NCBI RefSeq assembly: GCF_014268815.2
Contig: NZ_JABWRE020000001.1
Span: 5,275,001 to 5,339,000 of the forward strand
Direction: 5' to 3'
From: Pseudomonas urmiensis
GTDB lineage: Bacteria > Pseudomonadota > Gammaproteobacteria > Pseudomonadales > Pseudomonadaceae
Length of the DNA stretch: 64,000 nucleotides
Part shown: one piece after another, positions 37,148 through 45,463 of the stretch
How positions within the stretch are numbered: position 1 is the first letter of the stretch
Layout of the letters: each line of letters opens with the position of its first letter
Notes under the pieces: model-generated
Database searches by the model: none
Seen by the model: only the letters and a program-made list of their open reading frames with translations
Told to the model about the DNA's origin: nothing
Made by a program: the position numbers and the translations under genes

Positions 37148-37771
37148 ATGCACAATACTCTCGAATCTCCCATGCTGTCGGCTGTTGTCGATGACCTGGC
37201 CACCCGTGGCTGGTCTGAGCAGGCCAACTTTCTGCCTGCCGACCTGGTTCGCGCACTGGCGACCGAATGCCGACGCCGCGCTGCCGAAGGCGAACTCAAC
37301 CCTGCCGGGGTTGGGCGCGGCGCTGCCCAAGAGGTTCGCGAGGCGATCCGTGGCGATCACATCCTATGGCTCGACCCTGGCGAGTCTGACGACTGCGATC
37401 AGTACCTCGATGCCATGGATGAGCTGCGCCTGGCGATCAACCAGGGGTTGTTCATCGGTCTTGAGGACTACGAGTGCCACTTCGCCCTGTATCCACCAGG
37501 GGCCTTCTACCGCCGGCACCTGGATCGCTTCCGTGATGACGATCGACGGGCGGTCTCGGCGGTGTTTTACCTCAATGAAAACTGGCAGCCCGGCGATGGT
37601 GGCGAGCTGCGCATGTTCCTTGCCGATGAGGTCGTACGCGATGTGCAGCCTACGGCGGGCACCCTGGTGGTGTTCCTTTCCGGGGATATCCCCCACGAAG
37701 TATTGGCAGCCAGGCGAGATCGACTGTCCTTGACCGGCTGGTTCCGGCGGCGTGGCAATGAGCCGTTCTGA
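37148..37771 (+). CDS. 2-oxoglutarate/Fe(II)-dependent oxygenase
   Basis: 207 residues of the prolyl-4-hydroxylase-like class. The metal ligands are the HxD in FYRRHLDRFRDDDRRAVSAV and the later His in FLSGDIPHEVLAARRDRLSL, with the downstream Arg that binds 2-oxoglutarate. FYLNENWQPGDGGELRMFL is the usual core. Its substrate is unknown; small proteins of this type may hydroxylate ribosomal proteins or other factors. The next gene starts inside its last codons. Confidence 0.8.
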   Translation: MHNTLESPMLSAVVDDLATRGWSEQANFLPADLVRALATECRRRAAEGELNPAGVGRGAAQEVREAIRGDHILWLDPGESDDCDQYLDAMDELRLAINQGLFIGLEDYECHFALYPPGAFYRRHLDRFRDDDRRAVSAVFYLNENWQPGDGGELRMFLADEVVRDVQPTAGTLVVFLSGDIPHEVLAARRDRLSLTGWFRRRGNEPF

Positions 37772-38261
37772 GTGCGCCAAGGTGCTGGTCAGCGCCTGCC
37801 TGCTCGGCCAGCCGGTTCGCTATGACGGGCGCGCCAGCGGCCATCCGGATTTGCTGCAACGCTGGCAGGCCGAGGGCCGGGTAGTGCCGTTGTGTCCAGA
37901 GGTGGCCGGTGGGCTGCCAACCCCGCGTCCGCCGGCGGAGATTCCGGGCGGGCAGGGCGCGCAGGTACTTGCCGGTCAGGCGCGAGTGATCGCGGTGTCG
38001 GGTGAGGATGTCAGCGAGGCGTTTCTGGCGGGTGCTCAGCTGGCCCTGGCGGTGGTTCGACGGCATGGCATCCGGGTGGCGGTGCTCAAGTCTGGCAGCC
38101 CTTCGTGCGGTAACCGCTTGACCTACGATGGCAGCTTCAGTGGGGTGAAGGTGCCGGGCGAAGGGGTGACCACCGCGCTGCTGCGGCGCGAGGGGGTGTT
38201 GGTGTTCAGTGAGCTGGAACTGGATCAGGCAGAGCAGGCTGTTCAGGCATTAATGCGCTGA
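37758..38261 (+). CDS. DUF523 family protein
   Basis: 167 residues from ATG 37758 (a GTG two codons earlier is possible). Conserved DUF523 features: VLVSACLLGQPVRYDG at the N-terminus, VPLCPEVAGGLPTPRPPAEI, and SGSPSCGNRLTYDGSFSG, with three cysteines that could hold a metal or cluster. Function unknown. It overlaps the oxygenase gene by 14 bases and is probably co-translated. Confidence 0.8.
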   Translation: MSRSECAKVLVSACLLGQPVRYDGRASGHPDLLQRWQAEGRVVPLCPEVAGGLPTPRPPAEIPGGQGAQVLAGQARVIAVSGEDVSEAFLAGAQLALAVVRRHGIRVAVLKSGSPSCGNRLTYDGSFSGVKVPGEGVTTALLRREGVLVFSELELDQAEQAVQALMR

Positions 38262-38270
38262 AGGTGCCGG

Positions 38271-38359
38271 CCTCATCGCGGGGCAAGCCCGCTCCCACGA
38301 CGCCGCTCCCACGCTGCCTGTCGGGAGCTCGTGGGAGCGGGCTTGCCCCGCGATGAGGG
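38271..38359. repeat. REPIN with an inserted extra half-REP
   Basis: CCTCATCGCGGGGCAAGCCC and the inverted partner frame a centre that contains a second fragment of REP (GCCGCTCCCACG at about 38302-38313). It lies between convergent genes and could stop both transcripts. Confidence 0.85.
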
Positions 38360-38361
38360 CG

Positions 38362-38850
38362 TCACTGACCTGCCGTAGCTTGCTCGCCACCCTCAAGCCA
38401 TTTTTTCTCCAGCGCCGCCAAGCGGCCGTCATCCTTGATCCGCTGCAATGCGTTGTTCACTGAGCTCTCGAACGCCGGGTTGTCTTTCTGGAATGGAATA
38501 ACCCGCTTGGCTTTGCCAAACGATTGGCTGACATCCAGGGCTCCTTCGACCTTCTGCTCGACACTCATCTGATTCAAGGCAATATCGAACTTGCCGCTTT
38601 CCACACCCGGCAACACCTCTTCGGCCGGCGCCTCGATGAACTCGGCGCGCAGGTCCAGCTCCTTGGCCAGTGCCTGGCCCAATTCGATATCGAACCCGGT
38701 CAGGTGCTCTGCGTCCTTGAACGCATAGGGCGGTGTGTCGGCTTGTACGGCAATGCGCAGTTCGCCCCGGTCGTTGATTTCGTCTATCAGCTCGGCCTGA
38801 GCCAACGGAGTGATCAGTACTGCCAGCAGTACGCCAATGGTCAAACGCAT
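38362..38850 (-). CDS. Half-size periplasmic amino-acid-binding-like protein
   Basis: 162 residues; signal peptide MRLTIGVLLAVLITPLAQA then mature start ELIDEINDRGELRIAVQADT. The first lobe of a family 3 binding protein is present (PPYAFKDAEHLTGFDIELGQ, then EVLPGVESGKFDIALNQMSV). The sequence then jumps to the C-terminal segment that returns to lobe I (KRVIPFQKDNPAFESSVNNA, then ALEKKWLEGG). About 90-100 residues forming lobe II are absent without any frame break. It cannot close over a ligand in the normal way, so it may be a sensor, a chaperone-like part or a deletion relic. AAGGGG precedes the ATG. Confidence 0.7.
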   Translation of the reverse strand: MRLTIGVLLAVLITPLAQAELIDEINDRGELRIAVQADTPPYAFKDAEHLTGFDIELGQALAKELDLRAEFIEAPAEEVLPGVESGKFDIALNQMSVEQKVEGALDVSQSFGKAKRVIPFQKDNPAFESSVNNALQRIKDDGRLAALEKKWLEGGEQATAGQ

Positions 38851-39075
38851 GAGAGCCCCTTCTGGTTCGGCAGGTGAATTTCATTCGCCGCGGCTTTCTG
38901 TCTTGCCTCGGTCGAACGCAGGCTATGACCTTGTGTCCCGATTAATGTTTTAGTCTGCCCTGATTTTTTTATAACGTGGGTTTTAGACACCTTTGGCCAC
39001 AATTGGTCTATGTTGAACTTCCGCTGCCTTTCGTTTATCGGTAGCGGTTATTGAAGTGAATCACAGGAGAAGTGA

Positions 39076-39552
39076 ATGAACAGCCTATTTTCGCGTGCTG
39101 CGGTTGCCGGTCTGCTGATGGGGGCGTCGCTGTTTGCCAGTGCCGCGGATGCCCTCAAGAGCCAGGAGCCGCCGACGGGCGCCAAGGTCTTCATCGTTTC
39201 CCCCGCCGATGGCGCTACGGTCGACAAGACCTTCACCGTCAAATTCGGTATCGAGGGCATGGAGCTTAAACCTGCGGGCGACCAGACCCCGCACAGCGGC
39301 CATCACCACTTGCTGGTGGATGTCGACAAAGAGCCGGTCAAGGACATGCCGCTGCCGACTAGCCTGATGCCAGAGAATAACGCGCCGCTGCCGGCTGGGC
39401 CGCAGGTGCTGCACTTCGGCAAGGCGCAGACAGAAGCCACCATCACCCTGACGCCGGGCAAGCACACCCTGCAGCTGGTGCTGGGTGACCAGTATCACGT
39501 GCCGTTCAAACCGGGCGTTGAGTCGCAGAAGATCACTGTTACGGTCAAGTAA
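39076..39552 (+). CDS. DUF4399 domain periplasmic protein
   Basis: 158 residues. Signal peptide with cleavage near ASA-ADALKS (about residue 24). The DUF4399 pattern is seen in VFIVSPADGATVDKTFTVKF, then the His-rich HSGHHHLLVDVD and a second half LTPGKHTLQLVLGDQYHVPF. The His cluster may bind a metal; the function of the family is unknown. It sits just upstream of the convergent serA. Confidence 0.78.
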   Translation: MNSLFSRAAVAGLLMGASLFASAADALKSQEPPTGAKVFIVSPADGATVDKTFTVKFGIEGMELKPAGDQTPHSGHHHLLVDVDKEPVKDMPLPTSLMPENNAPLPAGPQVLHFGKAQTEATITLTPGKHTLQLVLGDQYHVPFKPGVESQKITVTVK

Positions 39553-39588
39553 TGAACATTTAGCAGGATTGGCTGGGGTAGTTAACGC

Positions 39589-39617
39589 CTCATCGCGGGG
39601 CCAGCCCGCTCCCACGC
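39589..39617. repeat. Single REP element
   Basis: CTCATCGCGGGGCCAGCCCG followed by CTCCCACG; an unpaired copy with a C for A change in the loop, downstream of the DUF4399 gene. Confidence 0.8.
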
Positions 39618-39646
39618 CAGTCCCTGCGCCGCAACTGACCCAACGA

Positions 39647-39677
39647 AAAAAGGGAGGCCACCAGGGCCTCCCTTTTT
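39647..39677. terminator. Bidirectional terminator, DUF4399 gene / serA
   Basis: AAAAAGGGAGGCC / GGCCTCCCTTTTT stem with ACCAG loop. A and T runs on both sides serve both convergent genes. Confidence 0.92.
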
Positions 39678-39693
39678 CATCCAGCCAGAGAAC

Positions 39694-40923
39694 TTAGAAC
39701 AATACGCGCGAGCGAATAGTGCCGTTGACGTGCTGCAGTTTCTCTTGGGCCAGGTCCGAGTACTCGGCATCTACGTCGATGACCACGTAACCCACTTTCT
39801 CGTTGGTCTGCAGGAACTGACCGGAGATGTTGATACCGTTCTCGGCGAACACTTTGTTGATCTCGCTGAGCACACCCGGGATGTTTTGGTGGATGTGCAG
39901 CAGGCGGTGCTTGCCTGGGTGAGCCGGCAGGGCAACTTCCGGGAAGTTGACCGACGACACGGAAGTACCGTTGTCGCTGTACTTGACCAGCTTCTCGGCC
40001 ACTTCCAGGCCAATGTTGGCCTGTGCTTCGGCGGTGGAGCCACCGATGTGCGGGGTCAGGATCACGTTGTCCAGGCCGCGCAGCGGGCTTTCGAACTCTT
40101 CGTCGTTGGAGCGCGGCTCGACCGGGAATACGTCGATGGCAGCGCCGATCAGGTGCTTGTCCTTGATCGCGGCGGCCAGGTGGTCCAGCTCGACCACGGT
40201 GCCACGGGCGGCGTTGATCAGGATCGCGCCCTTCTTCATCGCGCGGATTTCCTTCTCGCCGATCATCCACTGGGTGGATGGCAGCTCAGGCACGTGCAGC
40301 GAGACGATGTCGGCCAGGCCCAGCAGCTCGGTCAGGCTGGCGACCTGAGTGGCGTTACCCAGTGGCAGCTTGGTCAGTGGGTCGAAGAAGTACACCTGCA
40401 TGCCCAGGCTCTCGGCCAGGACCGACAGTTGCGTGCCGATCGAGCCGTAGCCGACGATGCCCAGCTTCTTGCCGCGGATTTCGAACGAGTTGGCCGCGCT
40501 CTTGATCCAGCCGCCACGGTGGCACGAGGCGTTCTTCTCAGGGATGCCGCGCAGCAGCAGGATGGCCTCGGCCAGCACCAGCTCGGCCACCGAGCGGGTG
40601 TTCGAGTAAGGGGCGTTGAACACGGCAATACCGCGCTCGCGGGCCGCTTCCAGGTCGACCTGGTTGGTGCCGATGCAGAAGCAGCCGACCGCGACCAGTT
40701 TCTTCGCGCAGTCGAAGATCTCGTCAGTCAGCTGGGTGCGCGAGCGGATGCCGATGAAGTGGGCGTCGGCGATCTTTTCCTTGAGCTCTGCTTCTGGCAA
40801 GGAACCCGTGAGGTACTCGATGTTGGTGTAGCCGGCAGCCTTGAGGGTATCGACCGCGTTCTGGTGCACACCTTCAAGAAGAAGGAACCGGATCTTGCTC
40901 TTGTCGAGAGAAGTCTTGCTCAT
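39694..40923 (-). CDS. serA: D-3-phosphoglycerate dehydrogenase
   Basis: 409 residues, the E. coli-type length. NAD-binding domain with GKKLGIVGYGSIGTQLSVLA, substrate-domain residues in IGIRSRTQLTDE, the catalytic His region in NVILTPHIGGSTAEAQANIG, and a C-terminal ACT domain (about residues 335-409, LLHIHQNIPGVLSEINKVFA) that binds serine for feedback inhibition. It commits 3-phosphoglycerate to serine synthesis; SerA-type enzymes also reduce 2-oxoglutarate to D-2-hydroxyglutarate. A D-2-hydroxyglutarate dehydrogenase gene is divergent next to it. Confidence 0.97.
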   Translation of the reverse strand: MSKTSLDKSKIRFLLLEGVHQNAVDTLKAAGYTNIEYLTGSLPEAELKEKIADAHFIGIRSRTQLTDEIFDCAKKLVAVGCFCIGTNQVDLEAARERGIAVFNAPYSNTRSVAELVLAEAILLLRGIPEKNASCHRGGWIKSAANSFEIRGKKLGIVGYGSIGTQLSVLAESLGMQVYFFDPLTKLPLGNATQVASLTELLGLADIVSLHVPELPSTQWMIGEKEIRAMKKGAILINAARGTVVELDHLAAAIKDKHLIGAAIDVFPVEPRSNDEEFESPLRGLDNVILTPHIGGSTAEAQANIGLEVAEKLVKYSDNGTSVSSVNFPEVALPAHPGKHRLLHIHQNIPGVLSEINKVFAENGINISGQFLQTNEKVGYVVIDVDAEYSDLAQEKLQHVNGTIRSRVLF

Positions 40924-41006
40924 CTGCGTAAACCTGTATCCCGGAGAAAAAATGGCGAGGGGGTAAAGCGGCGCGGCGTCGGCCTTAGCACGAACAGCGG
41001 GAGGGC

Positions 41007-41018
41007 TATGCTAGCATA
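41007..41018. promoter_or_regulatory. 12-bp palindrome in the serA / D2HGDH divergent region
   Basis: TATGCTAGCATA, a perfect palindrome, lies 84 bases from the serA start and 76 from the divergent start. It could be an operator or two overlapping -10-like elements (TATGCT on each strand). No known regulator is assigned. Confidence 0.35.
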
Positions 41019-41093
41019 CGCGACACAATCTGAGCCCATACCGACAGGTGAAGAGTGCTCAGGGTGACTATGAATAAGTCGAGAGTTCCAGCG

Positions 41094-42491
41094 ATGACCC
41101 ACCCTGCGGTAATTGATGAGCTGATGACCCTGGTCGACCCTGGCAAGGTCCTTACCGATCCCGCTTCGCTCGAGGCTTACGGCAAGGACTGGACCAAGCA
41201 TTACCCTCCCGCGCCCAGCGCCATTGTGCTGCCCAAGACCACCGAACAGGTGCAGGCTATCGTCGCCTGGGCCAATAAGCACAAGGTAGCACTGGTGCCC
41301 TCTGGCGGACGAACGGGGCTCTCGGCAGGTGCGGTGGCGGCCAATGGTGAAGTGGTCGTTGCGTTCGATTACATGAACCAGATTCTGGCTTTCAATGAAT
41401 TCGACCGCACGGTGGTTTGCCAACCCGGTGTGGTGACCCGTCAGCTGCAACAGTTTGCCGAAGATAACGGCCTTTATTACCCAGTAGATTTCGCCTCATC
41501 GGGATCCAGCCAGATTGGCGGCAACATCGGCACCAATGCCGGCGGAATCAAGGTGATTCGCTATGGCATGACCCGCAACTGGGTCGCTGGGCTGAAAGTG
41601 GTTACCGGCAAGGGCGAGTTGCTGGAGCTGAACAAAGACCTGATCAAGAACGCCACGGGCTACGACCTGCGTCAGCTGTTCATTGGTGCCGAGGGCACAT
41701 TGGGCTTTGTGGTTGAAGCGACCATGCGTCTTGACCGCGCGCCGCGCAACCTCACCGCGATGGTGCTGGGCACGCCGGACTTCGACTCGATCATGCCGGT
41801 GCTGCATGCCTTCCAGGGTCGCCTTGACCTGACCGCTTTCGAGTTCTTCTCCGACAAGGCCCTGGCCAAAGTCATGGGTCGTGGCGATGTACCGCCGCCG
41901 TTCGCTACTGATTGCCCGTTCTATGCGCTGCTGGAGTTCGAGGCCCTCACTGAAGATGTAGCCAACGACGCCTTGGCCACCTTCGAGCATTGCGTCGAGC
42001 AAGGTTGGGTGCTGGACGGGGTGATGAGCCAAAGCGAAACCCAGCTGAAAAACCTGTGGAAGCTGCGTGAGTACATTTCCGAGACCATCTCCCACTGGAC
42101 CCCGTACAAAAATGACATCTCCGTCACCGTCTCCAAGGTGCCGGCGTTTCTGCGCGAAATCGATGCGATCGTCGGCCAGCACTACCCCGATTACGAAGTG
42201 GTCTGGTACGGCCATATCGGCGATGGCAACCTGCACCTGAACATCCTCAAGCCCGACGACATGAGCAAGGACGACTTCTTTGCCTCCTGCGCCAAGGTCA
42301 ACAAGTGGGTATTCGAGATCGTCGAGCGCTATAACGGCTCGATTTCCGCCGAGCATGGCGTGGGCATGACCAAGCGCGACTACCTGGGCTATAGCCGCTC
42401 AGCGCATGAAATCGCCTGCATGAAAGCCATAAAGGCCGTTTTCGACCCTAACGGCATCATGAATCCGGGTAAGATCTTCGCTCCTGAATAA
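41094..42491 (+). CDS. FAD-linked D-2-hydroxyglutarate dehydrogenase
   Basis: 465 residues from ATG 41094 (MTHPAVIDELM); in-frame ATG 41070 is an alternative. FAD-binding type 4 domain with VALVPSGGRTGLSAGAV, SSQIGGNIGTNAGGIKVIRY and GAEGTLGFVVEATMRL. The C-terminal oxidase domain has the metal-binding WYGHIGDGNLHLNIL and AEHGVGMTKRDYL. I recall the P. aeruginosa orthologue (PA0317) and P. stutzeri work showing that this enzyme removes D-2-hydroxyglutarate made by SerA and so drives serine synthesis. Electrons go to a flavoprotein or quinone acceptor. A glycolate-oxidase-like role is less likely given the context. Confidence 0.92.
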   Translation: MTHPAVIDELMTLVDPGKVLTDPASLEAYGKDWTKHYPPAPSAIVLPKTTEQVQAIVAWANKHKVALVPSGGRTGLSAGAVAANGEVVVAFDYMNQILAFNEFDRTVVCQPGVVTRQLQQFAEDNGLYYPVDFASSGSSQIGGNIGTNAGGIKVIRYGMTRNWVAGLKVVTGKGELLELNKDLIKNATGYDLRQLFIGAEGTLGFVVEATMRLDRAPRNLTAMVLGTPDFDSIMPVLHAFQGRLDLTAFEFFSDKALAKVMGRGDVPPPFATDCPFYALLEFEALTEDVANDALATFEHCVEQGWVLDGVMSQSETQLKNLWKLREYISETISHWTPYKNDISVTVSKVPAFLREIDAIVGQHYPDYEVVWYGHIGDGNLHLNILKPDDMSKDDFFASCAKVNKWVFEIVERYNGSISAEHGVGMTKRDYLGYSRSAHEIACMKAIKAVFDPNGIMNPGKIFAPE

Positions 42492-42516
42492 AAGCAGTAA
42501 GCAGAAGGAGTCGGCC

Positions 42517-43182
42517 ATGAGTTACCAGCACCAGTACGTAGACGGCACGCGCATTCACTTCCCGCTGGGCAAAGTGGTGTGCATCGGGCGCAACTACGCC
42601 GAACATGCCAAGGAACTGGACAACCCCATTCCGACCGAGCCGCTGCTGTTCATCAAGCCGGGCAGTTGCGTGGTGCCGCTGGAAGGTGGCTTCAAGATCC
42701 CGACTGAGCGTGGCTCGGTGCACTATGAAGCGGAAATCGCCGTGCTGCTGGGCAAGCCGCTGTCAGCCCATCCTTCGGAAGAAGAGGTGCTCGATGCCAT
42801 CTCCGGTTTCGCCCCGGCGCTGGACCTGACCCTGCGCGACCTGCAGGCCAAACTCAAGGAGAAGGGCCTGCCGTGGGAACTGGCCAAGAGCTTCGACGGC
42901 GCCTGCGTGCTGCCGCCATTCGTTTCTGCCGGCACCTTTGAAGACCTCAAGGACATTCCGGTGCGCCTGACCATCAACGGCGAAGTGCGCCAGGATGGCA
43001 ACAGCGCGCTGATGCTCAATCCGATCGTGCCGATCATCCAGCACATTGCCTCGCATTTCTCGCTGCAGCCGGGGGATGTGATTTTGACCGGTACTCCAGC
43101 GGGTGTCGGGCCGTTCAATGTCGGTGATGAGTTGGTGCTGGAACTGCCGGGTGTGGTCCGCTTCGAGAGCCGGGTGCTCTGA
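42517..43182 (+). CDS. Fumarylacetoacetate hydrolase family protein
   Basis: 221 residues. Family signature VCIGRNYAEHAKELDNPIPT, metal-ligand glutamates in SVHYEAEIAVLLG, and the C-terminal GDVILTGTPAGVGPFNVGD. Small FAH proteins act as acylpyruvate hydrolases or oxaloacetate decarboxylases, or tautomerases, with Mg2+. Co-oriented 25 bases behind the D-2-hydroxyglutarate dehydrogenase, so probably one transcript; oxaloacetate or a related 2-oxoacid is the likely substrate by inference. Confidence 0.85.
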   Translation: MSYQHQYVDGTRIHFPLGKVVCIGRNYAEHAKELDNPIPTEPLLFIKPGSCVVPLEGGFKIPTERGSVHYEAEIAVLLGKPLSAHPSEEEVLDAISGFAPALDLTLRDLQAKLKEKGLPWELAKSFDGACVLPPFVSAGTFEDLKDIPVRLTINGEVRQDGNSALMLNPIVPIIQHIASHFSLQPGDVILTGTPAGVGPFNVGDELVLELPGVVRFESRVL

Positions 43183-43246
43183 TCTGATACCGCCGCACCT
43201 TCTTCACGGGTAAAACCGCCTCACAGCACCTTGCAGCGCTGCACAA

Positions 43247-43279
43247 ACCTGTGAGAGCGGGCTTGCCCGCGAAGAGGCC
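43247..43279. repeat. Single REP element, RAYT-island type
   Basis: CCTGTGAGAGCGGGCTTGCC followed by CGCGAAGAGGCC. It matches the REP variant at the RAYT locus except for one base (GTGAG for GTGGG). It is the only such copy seen outside 10.7-12.0 kb in this window. Confidence 0.8.
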
Positions 43280-43403
43280 ATGACTGAGCCACCTGTCCTG
43301 GCAGCAATTAGCGTTTTTTTCACAAACAATCCGGATAATGCACGCAATTTCGTCCATTCGCCGGCGTTAGGAAAAACGCGGCATCCCCAGGATCACTACC
43401 TCT

Positions 43404-44330
43404 ATGGCAACGCCCTCCAGCGCTTCACTTCCTCCACCGCGCAAGCGTCGCCTGTTCCTGCGTTGGCCTTTCGTGCTGGGCGTGGTGGCGGTCATCGGCT
43501 ATGGCTTGTCAGTTGCCATGCACTGGGACGATCGCGGCCAACTGTGGATCAAAGAGCGCTTCGAAAGCACTGCCGAGCGCAGTGAAAGTGTCTGGCTGCC
43601 CGACTACATTGCCGATATCGATGCCAAAGTGTTGCCTGGCATGGCCGATGACGAAGCTTCGGACCTGGCGTTCAACCCGCATACCCGCACCCTGTTCGCC
43701 GTCATGGGCAATAACCCGTTCCTGGTCGAGTTGAGCCTGGATGGCGACGTCCTGCGCAAGATGCCGCTACTGGGCTGGGACAACCCCGAAGGCGTGGCGG
43801 TGCTGGAAGATGGCCAGATCGCAATCGTCGATGAGCGCAGTCATGACCTCACCCTGGTCAAGGTCGACGCCAGCACCACTTCGCTCAAACGCGACGATTT
43901 CAAGCGCTATGACTTGGGTAAGTCCGCCGACGACAACAAAGGTTTCGAGGCGATCGCTTGGGACCCCGTACGCCAGCGCCTGGTGATCGGCGAGGAGCGG
44001 CCCCCGAAGCTGTTCACCTGGAACACCGATGGCCGCAGCCCGCTGACCGGCGACAAGCAGCCGCTGCCCAACGATCAGCTTGATTTGCGCAACCTGTCGG
44101 CGCTGGGCGTTGATCCGCGCACCGGCCACCTGTTGGCCTTGTCGGCGGATTCGAACATGTTGCTGGAGCTGGACGAGAACGGCGAGCAAGTCAGCTTCAT
44201 GACCCTGCTTGGCGGTTTCAATGGCCTCAACAATCGCGTGCCGCGTGCCGAAGGTGTGGCCATGGATGACCAGGGCACCCTGTATATCGTCAGCGAGCCC
44301 GACCTGTTCTATCGATTCAAGAAGCACTGA
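43404..44330 (+). CDS. SdiA-regulated domain protein (first)
   Basis: 308 residues. One N-terminal membrane segment (about residues 18-36) and a beta-propeller-like periplasmic part of the SdiA-regulated family (PF06977): DEASDLAFNPHTRTLFAVMG, WDNPEGVAVLEDGQIAIVDE, LSALGVDPRTGHLLALSADS, and PRAEGVAMDDQGTLYIVSEP. Family function is unknown; a YjiK-like role is mentioned for E. coli relatives. It is followed by a paralogue of the same architecture. Confidence 0.82.
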   Translation: MATPSSASLPPPRKRRLFLRWPFVLGVVAVIGYGLSVAMHWDDRGQLWIKERFESTAERSESVWLPDYIADIDAKVLPGMADDEASDLAFNPHTRTLFAVMGNNPFLVELSLDGDVLRKMPLLGWDNPEGVAVLEDGQIAIVDERSHDLTLVKVDASTTSLKRDDFKRYDLGKSADDNKGFEAIAWDPVRQRLVIGEERPPKLFTWNTDGRSPLTGDKQPLPNDQLDLRNLSALGVDPRTGHLLALSADSNMLLELDENGEQVSFMTLLGGFNGLNNRVPRAEGVAMDDQGTLYIVSEPDLFYRFKKH

Positions 44331-44420
44331 CGGCCGTCTGCTCAGGCGACAGTGATGGCATTAAGCTTTACTTCAGCTGATCGTGGTTAGATTCGCCTCC
44401 CTTTCGCCGAGTCTGCCTTC

Positions 44421-45332
44421 ATGCGCCGTTATTTTCGCTTGCCGTTGTTACTGCTGTTTCTGGGCTTGTCCTCGCTGCTGGTGATTGGCCTGGCGGCGCA
44501 TGAGTTTCGCCTGTTCGAGCGCGGCTGGTTCAATCTCAAGACCTGGTGGCAGCCTGCCGAGCAAGGCATTGGACTTGGGCGTTACCAGGTGGTCCTAGAG
44601 GCCCAGCCAATTGAGGGCTTGGACGACGACATCTCGGCGCTCACCTACGATCCTGAGCGCAAGACCCTGTTCAGCGTTACCAACAAACGTTCCGAGCTGA
44701 TCGAGCTGTCGCTGGATGGGCGCATTCTGCGCCGCGTCCCCCTGACCGGCTTCGGTGATCCGGAGGCGGTGGAGTATGTCGGCTCGAACAGTTTCGTGAT
44801 TACCGACGAGCGTCAGCAGCGGCTGATCCGGGTTCGCCTGGATGACGACACGCTGTTTCTCGACGCCAACGATGCCGAGCAGCTGACCTTGGGCATCGGC
44901 CTCAATGGCAACAAGGGTTTTGAGGGGCTGGCCTACGACTCGGCGGGCAAGCGCCTGTTCGTCGCCAAGGAACGTGACCCGATGGTGATCTACGAGGTTC
45001 ACGGCTTCCCCCATGAAAACCCAGAGCAGCCCTATGCGGTGCACGTGGTGCAGGATCGCAAGCGCGATTCACGCTTGTTCGTGCGTGATCTGTCGAGTTT
45101 GCAGTTCGATGAGCGTAGCGGGCACTTGCTGGCGCTGTCCGATGAATCGCGCTTGGTGGTCGAGTTGGATGTGAAGGGCAAGCCATTGAGCACCTTGTCG
45201 TTGAGCAAGGGTTATCAAGGCTTGAAGAAGACCGTGCCGCAGGCAGAAGGGATCGCCATGGATGATGCGGGGACGATCTACCTGGTAAGCGAGCCGAACC
45301 TGTTCTATGTGTTCAAACAGCCGGCTGAATGA
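44421..45332 (+). CDS. SdiA-regulated domain protein (second, paralogue)
   Basis: 303 residues, clearly a duplicate in architecture of the preceding gene: N-terminal membrane segment (about residues 7-27), DISALTYDPERKTLFSVTNK, GDPEAVEYVGSNSFVITDER, LSSLQFDERSGHLLALSDES and PQAEGIAMDDAGTIYLVSEP. Divergence between the two is considerable, so the duplication is old. Molecular role unknown. A REP pair follows before rpiA. Confidence 0.82.
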   Translation: MRRYFRLPLLLLFLGLSSLLVIGLAAHEFRLFERGWFNLKTWWQPAEQGIGLGRYQVVLEAQPIEGLDDDISALTYDPERKTLFSVTNKRSELIELSLDGRILRRVPLTGFGDPEAVEYVGSNSFVITDERQQRLIRVRLDDDTLFLDANDAEQLTLGIGLNGNKGFEGLAYDSAGKRLFVAKERDPMVIYEVHGFPHENPEQPYAVHVVQDRKRDSRLFVRDLSSLQFDERSGHLLALSDESRLVVELDVKGKPLSTLSLSKGYQGLKKTVPQAEGIAMDDAGTIYLVSEPNLFYVFKQPAE

Positions 45333-45344
45333 TTGCCCTTGAGG

Positions 45345-45460
45345 GCTCTATCGCGGGGCAAGCCCGCTCCCACGTCGTAAGTGAGCTGCCCCAAGAAAAT
45401 GGATTGGTGTTCAACTTCCTGGGCGCAGCGCAGTACGTGGGAGCGGGCTTGCCCCGCGAT
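45345..45460. repeat. Widely spaced inverted REP pair
   Basis: Copies at 45345-45374 and 45436-45460 face each other across about 60 bases, much longer than the other REPINs in the window. They lie between convergent genes. Confidence 0.85.
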
Positions 45461-45463
45461 GCA

